Source: Pseudomonas syringae KCTC 12500 (GTDB lineage: Bacteria > Pseudomonadota > Gammaproteobacteria > Pseudomonadales > Pseudomonadaceae). Taken from it: 64,000 nucleotides of DNA. The stretch spans positions 271,501-335,500 of the forward strand of contig NZ_AYTM02000002.1 in NCBI RefSeq assembly GCF_000507185.2. The letters are read 5' to 3'. The position numbers and the translations under genes were made by a program. Below are positions 44,647 to 53,952 of the stretch, one piece after another (positions within the stretch are counted from its first letter, which is position 1; every line of letters begins with the position of its first letter). The notes under the pieces are model-generated. The model saw only the letters and a list, made by a program, of their open reading frames with translations, was not told where the DNA came from and did no database searches.

Positions 44647-46092
44647 TCAGGCATGCTGCACGCCGGCACGTTTTAGCAATCGCTTGCAGCGCTCGGACAG
44701 GTGTACCACACGCAAATGCTTGTCCGCTTTGGCGTAGCGCTCGCGCAGGGTTTTGAGCGCAGCGATGGCCGAGTAATCGACAAAGCTCAGGTGCCGGCAG
44801 TCCAGTGTCACCTGCGCCGGGTCTTCGGCCGGGTTGAACTGGTCGAGAAACGGTGTGGTCGAGGCGAAGAACAGCGTGCCATGCAGGTGGTAGACCTTGC
44901 TGCCGTCGGCTTCGACATGGCTGTCGGCGTACAGCTCGCGAGCCTGCTGCCAGGCGAAATTGATTGCTGCAATGATAATCCCGAACAGCACTGCGGTGGC
45001 CAAATCGGTCAGCACCGTGACCACGGTCACGGCAATGATCGCCAGGACGTCGTTGACCGGCACCTTACGCAGCACGCGCAGCGAAGCCCAGGCAAAGGTC
45101 TGCTGGGCGACCACGAACATCACCCCGACCAGCGCCGCCAATGGAATGCGCTCGATCAGCGGCGAGAGGAACAGCACGAACATCAGGATCATCAAACCCG
45201 CGACCACGCCCGACAGACGACCGCGGCCGCCAGAACTCAGGTTGATCACGGTCTGACCAATCATCGCGCAGCCGCCCATGCCGCCGAAGGCACCGGACAC
45301 AACGTTGGCAGCACCCAGCGCCACGCACTCGCGATCCGGATAACCACGGGTTTCGGTGATCTCGTCGGTCAGGTTGAGGGTCAGCAGGGTTTCCAGCAGA
45401 CCGACCAGCGCCATCAGGATCGCGTAAGGCGCGATGATGCGCAGCGTCTCCAGATTCCACGGAATGTCCGGCATGGCGAATACCGGCAAGCCACCGGCAA
45501 TGTGCGCCATGTCGCCCAGGGTGCGGGTCGGCAGGCCGAGCAGGTAGACCGCCAGCCCGACGCTGAGGATAGCCACCAGCGCTGGCGGCACAACGCGGGT
45601 CAAGCGTGGCAACAGGTAGACAATCGCCATGGTCAGCGCCACCAGCCCGAGCATCACGTACAGCGGCGTACCGCTGAGCCATGATTCACCCACCTTGAAG
45701 TGCTCCAGTTGCGCCATCGCGATGACGATCGCCAGGCCGTTGACGAAGCCCAGCATCACCGGATACGGCACCAGCCGCACCAGTTTGCCGAGCCGCAGCA
45801 AGCCGAACAGGATCATGATCAGACCGCCCAGCAATACGGTCGCCAGCAAATACTGCACACCCTGCTGAACCACCAGCGCGACGATCACCACGGCCATGGA
45901 ACCGGCCGCACCGGACACCATGCCCGGACGCCCGCCGAACAGCGCGGTCAGGGTACAGATGATGAACGCACCGTAGAGCCCCATCAGCGGATTGAGATGG
46001 GCCACCAGCGCAAAGGCGATGCACTCGGGCACCAATGCAAAAGATGTGGTGAGGCCTGCCAGGACTTCGGCACGTATACGGATCGTTTTCAT
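44647..46092 (-). CDS. SulP-family anion transporter with STAS domain
   Basis: 481 residues, ATG 46092 with CAGGTAA upstream. Membrane transport domain of about 12-14 segments (LTTSFALVPECIAFALVAHL, MVSGAAGSMAVVIVALV, and GGMGGCAMIGQTVINL), followed by a C-terminal STAS domain (about 385-480; LDCRHLSFVDYSAIAALKTL). SulP proteins move sulfate, bicarbonate or dicarboxylates with Na+ or H+; the PECIAFA form is common among bicarbonate or sulfate carriers. The substrate is not determined. Confidence 0.9.
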   Translation of the reverse strand: MKTIRIRAEVLAGLTTSFALVPECIAFALVAHLNPLMGLYGAFIICTLTALFGGRPGMVSGAAGSMAVVIVALVVQQGVQYLLATVLLGGLIMILFGLLRLGKLVRLVPYPVMLGFVNGLAIVIAMAQLEHFKVGESWLSGTPLYVMLGLVALTMAIVYLLPRLTRVVPPALVAILSVGLAVYLLGLPTRTLGDMAHIAGGLPVFAMPDIPWNLETLRIIAPYAILMALVGLLETLLTLNLTDEITETRGYPDRECVALGAANVVSGAFGGMGGCAMIGQTVINLSSGGRGRLSGVVAGLMILMFVLFLSPLIERIPLAALVGVMFVVAQQTFAWASLRVLRKVPVNDVLAIIAVTVVTVLTDLATAVLFGIIIAAINFAWQQARELYADSHVEADGSKVYHLHGTLFFASTTPFLDQFNPAEDPAQVTLDCRHLSFVDYSAIAALKTLRERYAKADKHLRVVHLSERCKRLLKRAGVQHA

Positions 46093-46236
46093 GGGTTACC
46101 TGAGCGGCGCTCCATGGAGGAAGCGCAAAAAAGGGGGCATATTACGCAAACCTTTGACGACCGACCACCACGGTGGGGCTTCCAGGAAAGCTCTCTGATG
46201 ATCGGCCCATGCCCCAAAACAACAAGGAACAATCCA

Positions 46237-47394
46237 ATGCAATGGAATGGAGCGCTGCTCTGCACAGGACTTCTGCTGTTCAATGCGGTGGCTGTTGCCG
46301 ACGATGACACAGCGTCTGTCGACGCATTCGTGCAGGCAGAAGCCAGCAAAGTGATGCAGGAAAATCATATCGCGGGCCTGTCGATCGCCGTTACTCGCCG
46401 GGGCAAACAGCAGTTCTACACCTATGGCGTCGCGTCAAAAGCCACCGGCCAGCCAGTCACCCGCGATACGCTGTTTGAACTCGGCTCGATCAGCAAGACC
46501 TTAACCGCCACCCTCGCTACCTGGACGCAGGCCAATGGGCAGCTGTCGCTGACGCAAAGCATCGACAGCTATATTCCGCAGTTACAGGCCACGCGGCTGG
46601 GCAAGGTGCCGGTTTTCCATCTGGGCACCCACACAGCTGGCGGCTTCCCGCTTCAGGTGCCGGATAAAGTGCAAAACACCCGCCAGTTGATGGAATATTT
46701 CAAGGCCTGGCAGCCCGACTATCTGCCCGGCACCCATCGCACCTACGCCAACCCCAGTGTGGGCCTGCTCGGCATGGTTGCGGCGCGCAGCATGAAACTG
46801 CCGTATGAACAGGCTCTGCAGCAGCGGCTGTTTCCGGCGCTGGGTCTGAGTAATACCTATATCAACGTGCCCGATGAAAAACAGGCGCTGTATGCGCAGG
46901 GCTACAACAAACTCGACGAGCCGGTCAGGGTCAATCCAGGTCCACTGGCGGCTGAAGCGTACGGAGTGAAATCGAGCAGCAGCGACTTGCTACGCTTCGT
47001 CGAAGCGAACATCGGGCTCGGTCAAAACGACGCCGCGCTGCAAAAAGCCCTGCGCGATACCCGGACCGGCTATTTCAAGGTCGGCGGCATGACTCAGGAC
47101 CTGATCTGGGAGCAGTATCCGCTGCCGGTTCATCTGGATACGCTGCTTGAGGGCAATGCCAGCGCCATGCTGAACACGGTCAAAACCGAAATGATCGAGC
47201 CACCGCAGGCAGCGCAATCTTCGGTCTGGGTCAACAAAACCGGATCAACCAACGGTTTCGGCGGCTATGTGGCGTTCATTCCGGAGCAGCAGTTGGGGAT
47301 TGCCATCCTCGCCAACAAAAACTACCCGAACGAGGAGCGGGTGAAACTGGCTTATCGGATTCTGCAGAAAATGGGCTGCTGCTCAACGCCCTGA
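46237..47394 (+). CDS. ampC: Class C beta-lactamase AmpC
   Basis: 385 residues from ATG 46237 with AAGGA upstream; the frame is open back to 45700 but overlaps the SulP gene. Signal peptide (LLCTGLLLFNAVAVA) and mature enzyme with the serine active site GSISKT (Ser84), YAN in HRTYANPSVG and the KTG box in VNKTGSTNG. It hydrolyses cephalosporins and penicillins in the periplasm. No ampR gene is adjacent, so it is probably not locally induced. Its end overlaps the convergent ada gene by 12 bases. Confidence 0.95.
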   Translation: MQWNGALLCTGLLLFNAVAVADDDTASVDAFVQAEASKVMQENHIAGLSIAVTRRGKQQFYTYGVASKATGQPVTRDTLFELGSISKTLTATLATWTQANGQLSLTQSIDSYIPQLQATRLGKVPVFHLGTHTAGGFPLQVPDKVQNTRQLMEYFKAWQPDYLPGTHRTYANPSVGLLGMVAARSMKLPYEQALQQRLFPALGLSNTYINVPDEKQALYAQGYNKLDEPVRVNPGPLAAEAYGVKSSSSDLLRFVEANIGLGQNDAALQKALRDTRTGYFKVGGMTQDLIWEQYPLPVHLDTLLEGNASAMLNTVKTEMIEPPQAAQSSVWVNKTGSTNGFGGYVAFIPEQQLGIAILANKNYPNEERVKLAYRILQKMGCCSTP

Positions 47395-48489
47395 AAACAG
47401 TCCTGTCCCCTCGGCCGCTTCGATTTCAAGCAGCTTGCGCTTGCGCTCGACGCCCCAGCGGTAGCCCGACAACGATCCATCGCTGCGCACCACGCGGTGG
47501 CAGGGAATGGCCACTGCGAGCTTATTCGCACCGCAGGCATTGGCAACCGCACGGACTGCACTGGGCAGTCCTATCTGCGTCGCGATCTGCGTGTAGGTGG
47601 CCGTCGATCCGGCAGGAATGTCCCTGAGCGCCTGCCAGACCCGCTCCTGAAACACCGTGCCGCGGATATCCAGTGGCAGCGCCAGGCCGGTCTCGGGTGA
47701 TTCGACAAAACCCACGACCTCGGCAACCAGTTGTTCGAACGCTGCGTCTGCGCCGATCAGGTTGGCGTTGGGGAACTGGTCCTGGAAAGTTTCGATCAGC
47801 GCATGCGGGTCATCACCGAGCGAAATTGCACAGATGCCCTTGCTGCTCGTGGCCACCAGAATCGAACCCAGCGAACTTTCACCCAGAGCGAACCTGATAT
47901 CGACATTGGTCCCGCCTGCGCGGTATTCGGAAGGTTTCATGCCGAGCATGTTCTGCGAAGCCTCATAGAACCGACTGTTGGCGTTGTAGCCCGCCTCGTA
48001 CAACGCACGGGTAATGCTGACGTCCTGTGAGAGCTGGACTTTCACCCGCGAGCGTAACGAGGCAACACTGTAGGCCTTGGGCGTCAGCCCGGTCAGCCTT
48101 TTGAAAATACGGTGAAAATGAAAACCGCTCATCCCGACCTGCTCGGCGAGCTCGGTCAGAGTGGGTATCGATTCGGCGGCATCGATCAGTCTGCACGCCT
48201 GGGCGACGGCTTGCGCGTGCTTGAGCTGCAGCGCATGTGAATCGCCGGCATTTCGCAGGGACGGGCGAAACCCGGCGGCCTCGGCGTCGCGTGCACTATC
48301 AAAAAACACCACGTTTTCCGGACGCGGCAGCCGGGTCGGGCTGCACGGGTGGCAATAGATGCCGGTGGTCAGCACGCCGTAAACGAAGGCAGCGCCAGCG
48401 TCTGAACGCCGATTGACCAGGATGTCCCAGCGCGGATCGTCTTCAGTGCGCAGGGCGCGTGCCGGTTGAGTGCGTTCTGTGCTGTCCAT
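47383..48489 (-). CDS. ada: Ada-like protein with degenerate zinc/methyl-acceptor domain
   Basis: 368 residues from ATG 48489. Three parts: N-terminal Ada_Zn_binding domain (about 20-85), AraC helix-turn-helix (about 95-190; LAEQVGMSGFHFHRIFKRLT) and O6-methylguanine-DNA methyltransferase (about 285-360) with active Cys330 in AIPCHRVV. Of the four cysteines that hold zinc and take methyl groups from phosphotriesters, only the first remains at its position (Cys46 in GIYCHPC); the others are Ser50 (with a Cys moved to 49), Ser77 and Asn80 (GFRPSLRN). Repair of O6-methylguanine should persist, but methyl-triggered activation is doubtful. It follows alkA in one direction. Confidence 0.93.
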   Translation of the reverse strand: MDSTERTQPARALRTEDDPRWDILVNRRSDAGAAFVYGVLTTGIYCHPCSPTRLPRPENVVFFDSARDAEAAGFRPSLRNAGDSHALQLKHAQAVAQACRLIDAAESIPTLTELAEQVGMSGFHFHRIFKRLTGLTPKAYSVASLRSRVKVQLSQDVSITRALYEAGYNANSRFYEASQNMLGMKPSEYRAGGTNVDIRFALGESSLGSILVATSSKGICAISLGDDPHALIETFQDQFPNANLIGADAAFEQLVAEVVGFVESPETGLALPLDIRGTVFQERVWQALRDIPAGSTATYTQIATQIGLPSAVRAVANACGANKLAVAIPCHRVVRSDGSLSGYRWGVERKRKLLEIEAAEGTGLFSGR

Positions 48490-48558
48490 GGTCGAGCCCG
48501 CCTTGAGTTTCGATAAGACTGCGCCTGTCAGAGCCACTGGGCACTCCGAGTCTTGCTT

Positions 48559-49239
48559 TCAAATTCGAGATGAGCCGAGTTCGCTGACATCGACCGGCAC
48601 TCGCCACAGATACCAGGCGGCGATGGTTCGGTAAGGCGCGAAGCGCTCGGCAAGCCGGGCCATTTGCCGGTGCGACGGCTTGAGTTGCAAAGCATACAGT
48701 CGCCGGTAGCCTTCGCACACGCCGAAATCGCTGGCTGGCATCACATCCAGCTGACCGAGCCCGTAGATGAGCATCATCTCCACGGTCCAGCGGCCCACGC
48801 CCGGTAGCTGGATCAGGCGTTCGACCAGCGCCTCGTTGCCCATCGCCAGCGCAGCACTGACCTCAGGCACCAGACCGTCCAGCCGCGCCGCGGCAATCGC
48901 CTTGATCGCCCGGCATTTGGACGACGAGAAGCCACAGGAGCGCAGCGCCTGATCATCCAGATCGACCAGTGCCTGCGCGCCCGGAAAGCTGACCTCTGGA
49001 AGGCTGTCATCCAGAAACAACGCACGCAGCCTCCTGACCATCGCATCGCCCGCCCTGGCATGCAATTGCTGATAGGCGACCGCCTTGACCAGCGCCTGAA
49101 ACGGGTCCTGCGCTGCGCTGACCGGATGCAGACAAGGGCCGACATGGTCGATCAACGACTGCCATTGCACGTCTATGGACCTAAGCGCCGCGACCGCCTC
49201 AGCATGCTCGCGGTCAGCGCTGTGTGATTTTGATGACAT
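48559..49239 (-). CDS. alkA: DNA-3-methyladenine glycosylase (AlkA-like)
   Basis: 226 residues from ATG 49239 with GGAAG upstream; the frame extends to 49401 but the extra residues do not fit. The HhH-GPD fold is clear: AVAYQQLHARAGDAMVRRL, the helix-hairpin-helix LPGVGRWTVEMMLIYGLGQL and the catalytic Asp in VMPASDFGVCEGY. It excises 3-methyladenine and related alkylated bases. It is compact, without the AlkA N-terminal domain of E. coli. 69 bases upstream of ada, likely one transcript. Confidence 0.92.
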   Translation of the reverse strand: MSSKSHSADREHAEAVAALRSIDVQWQSLIDHVGPCLHPVSAAQDPFQALVKAVAYQQLHARAGDAMVRRLRALFLDDSLPEVSFPGAQALVDLDDQALRSCGFSSSKCRAIKAIAAARLDGLVPEVSAALAMGNEALVERLIQLPGVGRWTVEMMLIYGLGQLDVMPASDFGVCEGYRRLYALQLKPSHRQMARLAERFAPYRTIAAWYLWRVPVDVSELGSSRI

Positions 49240-49413
49240 GATGACTTCCAGATTGAAGCGGCCAGGCGGGCAAACAGGGTTTACGCAGAGGCGGAAATGA
49301 TCGCTGATTTGCGAAGACCGCGGAACGTTCAAAACACCATGACCGATTACCTGAACCTGACCTGAACGACCTGCCAAAAACGCAAGGCCGATAAAAAACA
49401 ACTACCCGCATTC

Positions 49414-49432
49414 AAGAATGAGTATCATTATG
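49414..49432 (+). promoter_or_regulatory. Fur box upstream of efeU
   Basis: AAGAATGAGTATCATTATG matches the 19-bp Fur consensus GATAATGATAATCATTATC at 14 positions. It lies 68 bases before the efeU start, fitting Fur repression of the efe iron operon in iron-rich conditions. Confidence 0.8.
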
Positions 49433-49499
49433 TTACGCAGTGTTTCCGGCCTACGACCCGCTGAGACACGTTCACCCTACAGCTTTGACTCGGTGAGAT

Positions 49500-50354
49500 A
49501 TGCTTGTTCCCTTTTTGATCATGCTGCGCGAAGGCATCGAAGCCGCGCTCATCGTTGGCATTATCGCCAGTTACCTGAAGCAGACCGGCCGCGGCGAGTG
49601 GATGCCTGCGGTATGGATCGGCGTATTTCTGGCTGCCGCGCTCTCGCTGTTCGTCGGCGGCGGGCTTGAGTTGATGAGCGCCGAGTTTCCGCAGAAGCAG
49701 CAGGAACTGTTCGAAGGCATCGTCGGCCTGATCGCGGTCGGCATTCTCAGCTCCATGGTGTTCTGGATGCGCAAGGTCGCACGGTCGATAAAAAACGCGC
49801 TGCATGAATCACTCGACGCCGCCCTCACCGGCTCGAAAAACCAGACCTACGCGCTGATCGCCATGGTGTTTTTCGCCGTGGCCCGCGAAGGCCTGGAGAC
49901 CGTCTTCTTTCTGCTCGCCGTGTTCCAGCAGAGCGACGGCTCCGGCGCGCCGCTGGGCGCCCTGCTCGGCCTGTTACTGGCAGTCGCTTTCGGTGTGGCC
50001 ATCTACAGCGGCAGCATGCGCCTCAACCTGAGCCTGTTTTTCCGCTGGACCGGGTTGTTCATTCTGGTAGTGGCGGCGGGCATTCTCGCCAACTCCGTCC
50101 AGGCACTGCATGAAGCCGGGGTCTGGAATCACCTGCAGGAAGTGGTTTTCGACATCAGTGCGCTGCTGCCGATGGACGGTCCTGCCGGTTCGGTACTGGC
50201 GGGCATGTTCGGTTACCAGGACGCGCCGACGGTCAGCACCCTGAGTGCCTACCTGATTTACCTGATCGGGGCGCTGCTGCTGTTCTTCAAGCCGCACACC
50301 CCGGCCGCTGGCAAGGTCATGCAGCCAAACACATCTTCTGTTACGAACGAATAA
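49500..50354 (+). CDS. efeU: Ferrous/ferric iron permease EfeU (FTR1 family)
   Basis: 284 residues, ATG 49500. A seven-segment inner-membrane protein with the two iron-binding motifs REGIE (about 10-14) and REGLET (about 125), the hallmark of FTR1/EfeU permeases. It moves Fe(III) formed from Fe(II) oxidation across the inner membrane. The start follows a Fur box by 68 bases. It is followed by efeO, efeB and a second M75 gene, in one direction with gaps of 8-30 bases, so an operon. Confidence 0.95.
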   Translation: MLVPFLIMLREGIEAALIVGIIASYLKQTGRGEWMPAVWIGVFLAAALSLFVGGGLELMSAEFPQKQQELFEGIVGLIAVGILSSMVFWMRKVARSIKNALHESLDAALTGSKNQTYALIAMVFFAVAREGLETVFFLLAVFQQSDGSGAPLGALLGLLLAVAFGVAIYSGSMRLNLSLFFRWTGLFILVVAAGILANSVQALHEAGVWNHLQEVVFDISALLPMDGPAGSVLAGMFGYQDAPTVSTLSAYLIYLIGALLLFFKPHTPAAGKVMQPNTSSVTNE

Positions 50355-50362
50355 GGGCCTCC

Positions 50363-51574
50363 ATGTCTAACCGTCCCTCAGGGCCTTCCGGGAAAGCCCG
50401 GCCGCCCCGTGTCCTGCGATTGGCAGTCACCGGCTCAGTGATCCTGATGATCGCCGCAGGCGGGCTGTTCTACTACGCCTCGCAGGTCGCAGCCAAAAAG
50501 CGCGCGGCCAATGCCGGTACTGAGACCGTGGTCAATATCCACGCTCATAACTGCGAACCGAACGCCTTGACGGTCGCTGCGGGCAAGAACGCCTTCCGCA
50601 TCGTCAACCGCTCGGAACGCGCCGTCGAATGGGAAATTCTCGATGGCGTGCTGGTGATTGAAGAACGGGAAAACATCGCACCAGGGCTGAGCCAGGTGAT
50701 CAATGCCAACCTGACGCCCGGTGATTACACGATTACCTGCGGTCTGCTGAGTAATCCGCGCGGCACCTTGCATGTCACGCCGACGGCAGAGTCCGACGCC
50801 AAGGCCAAGGCGCGTCCGTCCATGACCGCCTTCATCGGGCCGCTCTCCGAGTACCGCGTGTACCTGAGCCTGCAAAGCTCGGCGCTGATCAAGGCCGTCA
50901 CCGCCCTGCAACAGGCCATTGATGCCGGCGACCTGAGCGCCGCCCAGGCGGCCTACCTGCCCGCCCGCGCCGTCTACCAGCGCATCGCACCGGCTGCACA
51001 GCGCCTTGCCGAGCTGGACAATGCGATCAATGCCCGCGCCGACTATTACGAGAAACGTGAACAGGATCCTGGCTTCGGCGGCTTTCACCGCATTGAATAT
51101 GGCCTGTACGAGCAACACAGCGTCGAGGGCCTGGCGCCGGTCGCGCAGCGTCTGCAAACCGACGTCACCCAGCTCAAGCAACAGTTGATGGCGCAATCGC
51201 TGGCGCCCGAACAGCTGGCGGCCATTGCCACGCGCACCCTGCGCAGCCTGGCTGAGGTACGCAGCAACGGCGAAGAGGAACGCTACAGCCACAGCGACCT
51301 CAACGGCTTTGCCGCCAACCTGGACGGCACCCGCAAGATCGTCGACCTGCTGCGGCCGTTGCTGGCCCGCAGTGCGGGTGATCTGTTGCAGAAGATCGAC
51401 GCAGCCATGGCTGATCTGGACACCACGCTCGATGCGTTGAGCAGCGCCGATGGTGGCGTGCGCCCCTACGATCAGGTGAATGAGACGCAACGTCAGCAGA
51501 TCGCCGCCAAGGCTGGCGCTCTGGCTGACGCACTCAATGGCATCGACCCGGCACTCGGCCTCTCCGGCCTTTGA
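50363..51574 (+). CDS. efeO: Iron uptake protein EfeO (cupredoxin-M75)
   Basis: 403 residues, ATG 50363. A signal-anchor ([18 protein letters not shown], about 25-42) is followed by a cupredoxin-like domain (about 55-135; [19 protein letters not shown]) and a helical M75/imelysin-like domain (about 155-400) with the HxxE metal motif HRIEYG. It passes iron to EfeU in the periplasm. It lacks the classic cupredoxin Cys-Met copper centre as far as seen, as in other EfeO proteins. Its end is 19 bases from efeB. Confidence 0.94.
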   Translation: MSNRPSGPSGKARPPRVLRLAVTGSVILMIAAGGLFYYASQVAAKKRAANAGTETVVNIHAHNCEPNALTVAAGKNAFRIVNRSERAVEWEILDGVLVIEERENIAPGLSQVINANLTPGDYTITCGLLSNPRGTLHVTPTAESDAKAKARPSMTAFIGPLSEYRVYLSLQSSALIKAVTALQQAIDAGDLSAAQAAYLPARAVYQRIAPAAQRLAELDNAINARADYYEKREQDPGFGGFHRIEYGLYEQHSVEGLAPVAQRLQTDVTQLKQQLMAQSLAPEQLAAIATRTLRSLAEVRSNGEEERYSHSDLNGFAANLDGTRKIVDLLRPLLARSAGDLLQKIDAAMADLDTTLDALSSADGGVRPYDQVNETQRQQIAAKAGALADALNGIDPALGLSGL

Positions 51575-51593
51575 TTTACTGGAGCACAGCACG

Positions 51594-52916
51594 ATGAAAA
51601 ATCCGGACAGCAATTCAGACACGAGCAATGCTCCGGCCTCCCTGCAACGCCGCCGCGTTCTGATGGGGCTCGGCGCTGCAGGGGCCGCGCTGGCTGGCAG
51701 CAGCCTGAGTGGCAACGCACTTGCCGCAGCACCTGCGCAGGTCGCCGAAGCGCCGAACAGTGAGAAAACGCAGGACCACAACGAGTTTCACGGCCTGCAT
51801 CAGAGCGGCATCGTCAACCCGCGCCCTGCTGCGGGCATGCTGGTAGCGTTCGATGTTCTGGCCGCCGACCGTGAGGACCTGGAACGTCTGTTTCGCACCC
51901 TGAACGAGCGCATCGCGTTCCTGATGACCGGTGGCCCGGTGCCGGAGATCGATCCGAAACTGCCACCGCCGGACTCAGGCATTCTCGGTCCGGTGGTGAC
52001 CCCGGACAACCTGACCATCACCGTGTCGGTAGGCGAGTCGCTGTTCGACGAGCGTTTCGGTCTGACCCCGGTCAAGCCGAAACGCCTGAGCCGCATGACC
52101 GGTTTCCCCAACGATGCGCTGGATCCGGCCAGTTGCCATGGCGACCTGAGCATCCAGTTCTGCGCCAACACTGCCGACAGCAACATCCATGCGCTGCGCG
52201 ACATCGTCAAGAACCTGCCCGACCTGCTGCTGGTGCGCTGGAAACAGGAAGGCACCGTGCCGCCCCAGGCACCGAAGAAACCCGGTCAGCCGCCGGAAAG
52301 CGCACGCAACTTCCTGGGTTTCCGGGATGGCTCGGCGAACCCGGATTCCAACAACCAGAAGACCATGAACGAACTGGTCTGGGTGCAGCCGGGCAGCGAC
52401 GAACCGGCCTGGGCCGCCAACGGCAGCTATCAGGCGGTGCGCATCATCCGCAACTTCGTCGAGCGCTGGGACCGCACGCCCTTGCAGGAGCAGGAGTCGA
52501 TTTTCGGCCGCAGCAAAAGCACCGGCGCGCCCATGGACGGCAAAGTCGAGAGCGATGTGCCCAACTACGCAGCCGACCCGGAAGGCAAGAAAACCCGACT
52601 GGATTCGCACATCCGCCTGGCCAACCCGCGTACCGCCGAAAGCCAGCGCAACCTGATACTGCGCCGCCCGTTCAATTACTCCAACGGAGTGAACAAGAAC
52701 GGTCAACTGGACATGGGCCTGCTGTTCATCTGCTATCAGGCCGATCTGGAAAAAGGCTTCATTACGGTACAGAGCCGGCTTAACGGCGAGCCGCTGGAGG
52801 AGTACCTCAAGCCGGTCGGTGGCGGCTATTTCTTCACCCTGCCGGGGGTAACCGGCGACCAGGATTTCATCGGTCGCTCGCTGCTGGCGGCCGTATCGTC
52901 CACTCAAAACGCATGA
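51594..52916 (+). CDS. efeB: Deferrochelatase/Dyp-type peroxidase EfeB
   Basis: 440 residues from ATG 51594 with GGAG upstream; the frame is open from 51480 but overlaps efeO. The N terminus has a Tat-type signal ([20 protein letters not shown]), so the folded heme enzyme is exported. Dyp family motifs: GFRDGSANP (catalytic Asp), the heme-proximal His region and the [10 protein letters not shown] block. It oxidises Fe(II) or extracts iron from heme, supplying EfeU. Its last bases overlap no real gene; the next start is 29 bases on. Confidence 0.95.
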   Translation: MKNPDSNSDTSNAPASLQRRRVLMGLGAAGAALAGSSLSGNALAAAPAQVAEAPNSEKTQDHNEFHGLHQSGIVNPRPAAGMLVAFDVLAADREDLERLFRTLNERIAFLMTGGPVPEIDPKLPPPDSGILGPVVTPDNLTITVSVGESLFDERFGLTPVKPKRLSRMTGFPNDALDPASCHGDLSIQFCANTADSNIHALRDIVKNLPDLLLVRWKQEGTVPPQAPKKPGQPPESARNFLGFRDGSANPDSNNQKTMNELVWVQPGSDEPAWAANGSYQAVRIIRNFVERWDRTPLQEQESIFGRSKSTGAPMDGKVESDVPNYAADPEGKKTRLDSHIRLANPRTAESQRNLILRRPFNYSNGVNKNGQLDMGLLFICYQADLEKGFITVQSRLNGEPLEEYLKPVGGGYFFTLPGVTGDQDFIGRSLLAAVSSTQNA

Positions 52917-52945
52917 CCTATCCACTCCTGACCCGGAAGACACTC

Positions 52946-53770
52946 ATGAAAAAGACGCCCCTGGCTTTGCTCCTGACCCTTGGCCTGCTCCAGACTCCAC
53001 TGGCGGCCTTCGCCGCCACCGCGCCGCTGGATCTGGTAGGCCCGGTGTCGGACTACAAGATCTACGTGACCGAGAACATCGAAGAACTGGTCAGCCACAC
53101 CCAGAAATTCACCGATGCCGTGAAAAAAGGCGACATCGCGACAGCCAAAAAGCTCTACGCCCCTACTCGCGTGTACTACGAGTCGGTAGAGCCGATTGCC
53201 GAACTGTTCAGTGACCTGGACGCGTCCATCGACTCACGCGTCGACGACCATGAACAAGGCGTTACGGCGGAAGACTTCACCGGCTTCCATCGCCTGGAGT
53301 ATGCGCTGTTCTCGCAGAACACCACCAAGGATCAGGGCCCTATCGCCGACAAGCTGTTGAGCGACGTCAAAGACCTGGAAAAGCGCGTGGCCGAACTGAC
53401 CTTCCCGCCTGAAAAAGTCGTCGGCGGCGCCGCAGCCCTGCTGGAAGAAGTGGCAGCGACCAAGATCTCCGGCGAAGAAGACCGTTACAGCCACACTGAC
53501 CTGTATGACTTCCAGGGCAACATCGACGGTGCGAAGAAAATCGTCGACCTGTTCCGCCCGCAGATCGAACAGCAGGACAAAGCCTTCTCGAGCAAAGTCG
53601 ACAAGAACTTCGCCACCGTGGACAAAATCCTCGCCAAGTACAAGACCAAGGACGGTGGCTTTGAAACCTACGACAAGGTCAAAGAGAATGACCGCAAAGC
53701 CCTGATCGGTCCGGTCAACACCCTGGCAGAAGACCTCTCGACCCTGCGCGGCAAACTGGGCCTGAACTGA
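52946..53770 (+). CDS. efeM: Stand-alone M75 periplasmic protein EfeM
   Basis: 274 residues from ATG 52946 (GGAAGA upstream); a frame extension to 52913 overlaps efeB. Signal peptide (LALLLTLGLLQTPLAAFA) then one M75/imelysin-like domain with HxxE in GFHRLEYALF and the second conserved HSDLNGF-like block HTDLYDFQ. It is the cupredoxin-less relative of EfeO; a protein of this kind (EfeM) has been studied in P. syringae. Having both EfeO and EfeM in one operon points to a two-donor version of the iron uptake system. Confidence 0.9.
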   Translation: MKKTPLALLLTLGLLQTPLAAFAATAPLDLVGPVSDYKIYVTENIEELVSHTQKFTDAVKKGDIATAKKLYAPTRVYYESVEPIAELFSDLDASIDSRVDDHEQGVTAEDFTGFHRLEYALFSQNTTKDQGPIADKLLSDVKDLEKRVAELTFPPEKVVGGAAALLEEVAATKISGEEDRYSHTDLYDFQGNIDGAKKIVDLFRPQIEQQDKAFSSKVDKNFATVDKILAKYKTKDGGFETYDKVKENDRKALIGPVNTLAEDLSTLRGKLGLN

Positions 53771-53834
53771 TCTGAAGCGCCGCGCCTGCCCAAGGTGCGG
53801 CTCTTTGCCGTGCCCGTGGTCACTGCACCTGAGT

Positions 53835-53851
53835 GTGACGCAGAGCGTCAC
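53835..53851. repeat. Palindromic repeat unit 1
   Basis: GTGACGCAGAGCGTCAC is a 17-bp hairpin-forming palindrome, one of three related units in the efeM to molybdoenzyme gap. Repeats with this GACGCxxxGCGTC core are common between P. syringae genes. Confidence 0.75.
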
Positions 53852-53905
53852 GAACTACATTCCCATGCTGTAGCGTGAGGAACGATAATCTCACTACCGC
53901 CATCG

Positions 53906-53924
53906 TGCGACGCTCTGCGTCGCA
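53906..53924. repeat. Palindromic repeat unit 2
   Basis: TGCGACGCTCTGCGTCGCA, a 19-bp palindrome with core GACGCTCTGCGTC, the reverse of unit 1 in its central CTC/GAG. It lies 54 bases after unit 1, separated by a GAGGAACGATAATCTCA segment. Confidence 0.75.
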
Positions 53925-53934
53925 TGCCGTTCGA

Positions 53935-53947
53935 GACGCTCTGCGTC
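53935..53947. repeat. Palindromic repeat unit 3
   Basis: GACGCTCTGCGTC, identical in core to unit 2 and only 10 bases from it. The unit ends next to the 3' end of the molybdoenzyme gene (stop at 53953) and may terminate it or efeM. Confidence 0.7.
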
Positions 53948-53952
53948 CGTTC

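Noticed and set aside
45700..46236. 5' extension of ampC
   Set aside because: It overlaps the SulP gene in antisense; signal peptide and ribosome site fix the start at 46237.
50435..51781. 448-codon minus-strand frame over efeO
   Set aside because: Opposes a clear operon gene and has no family signal.
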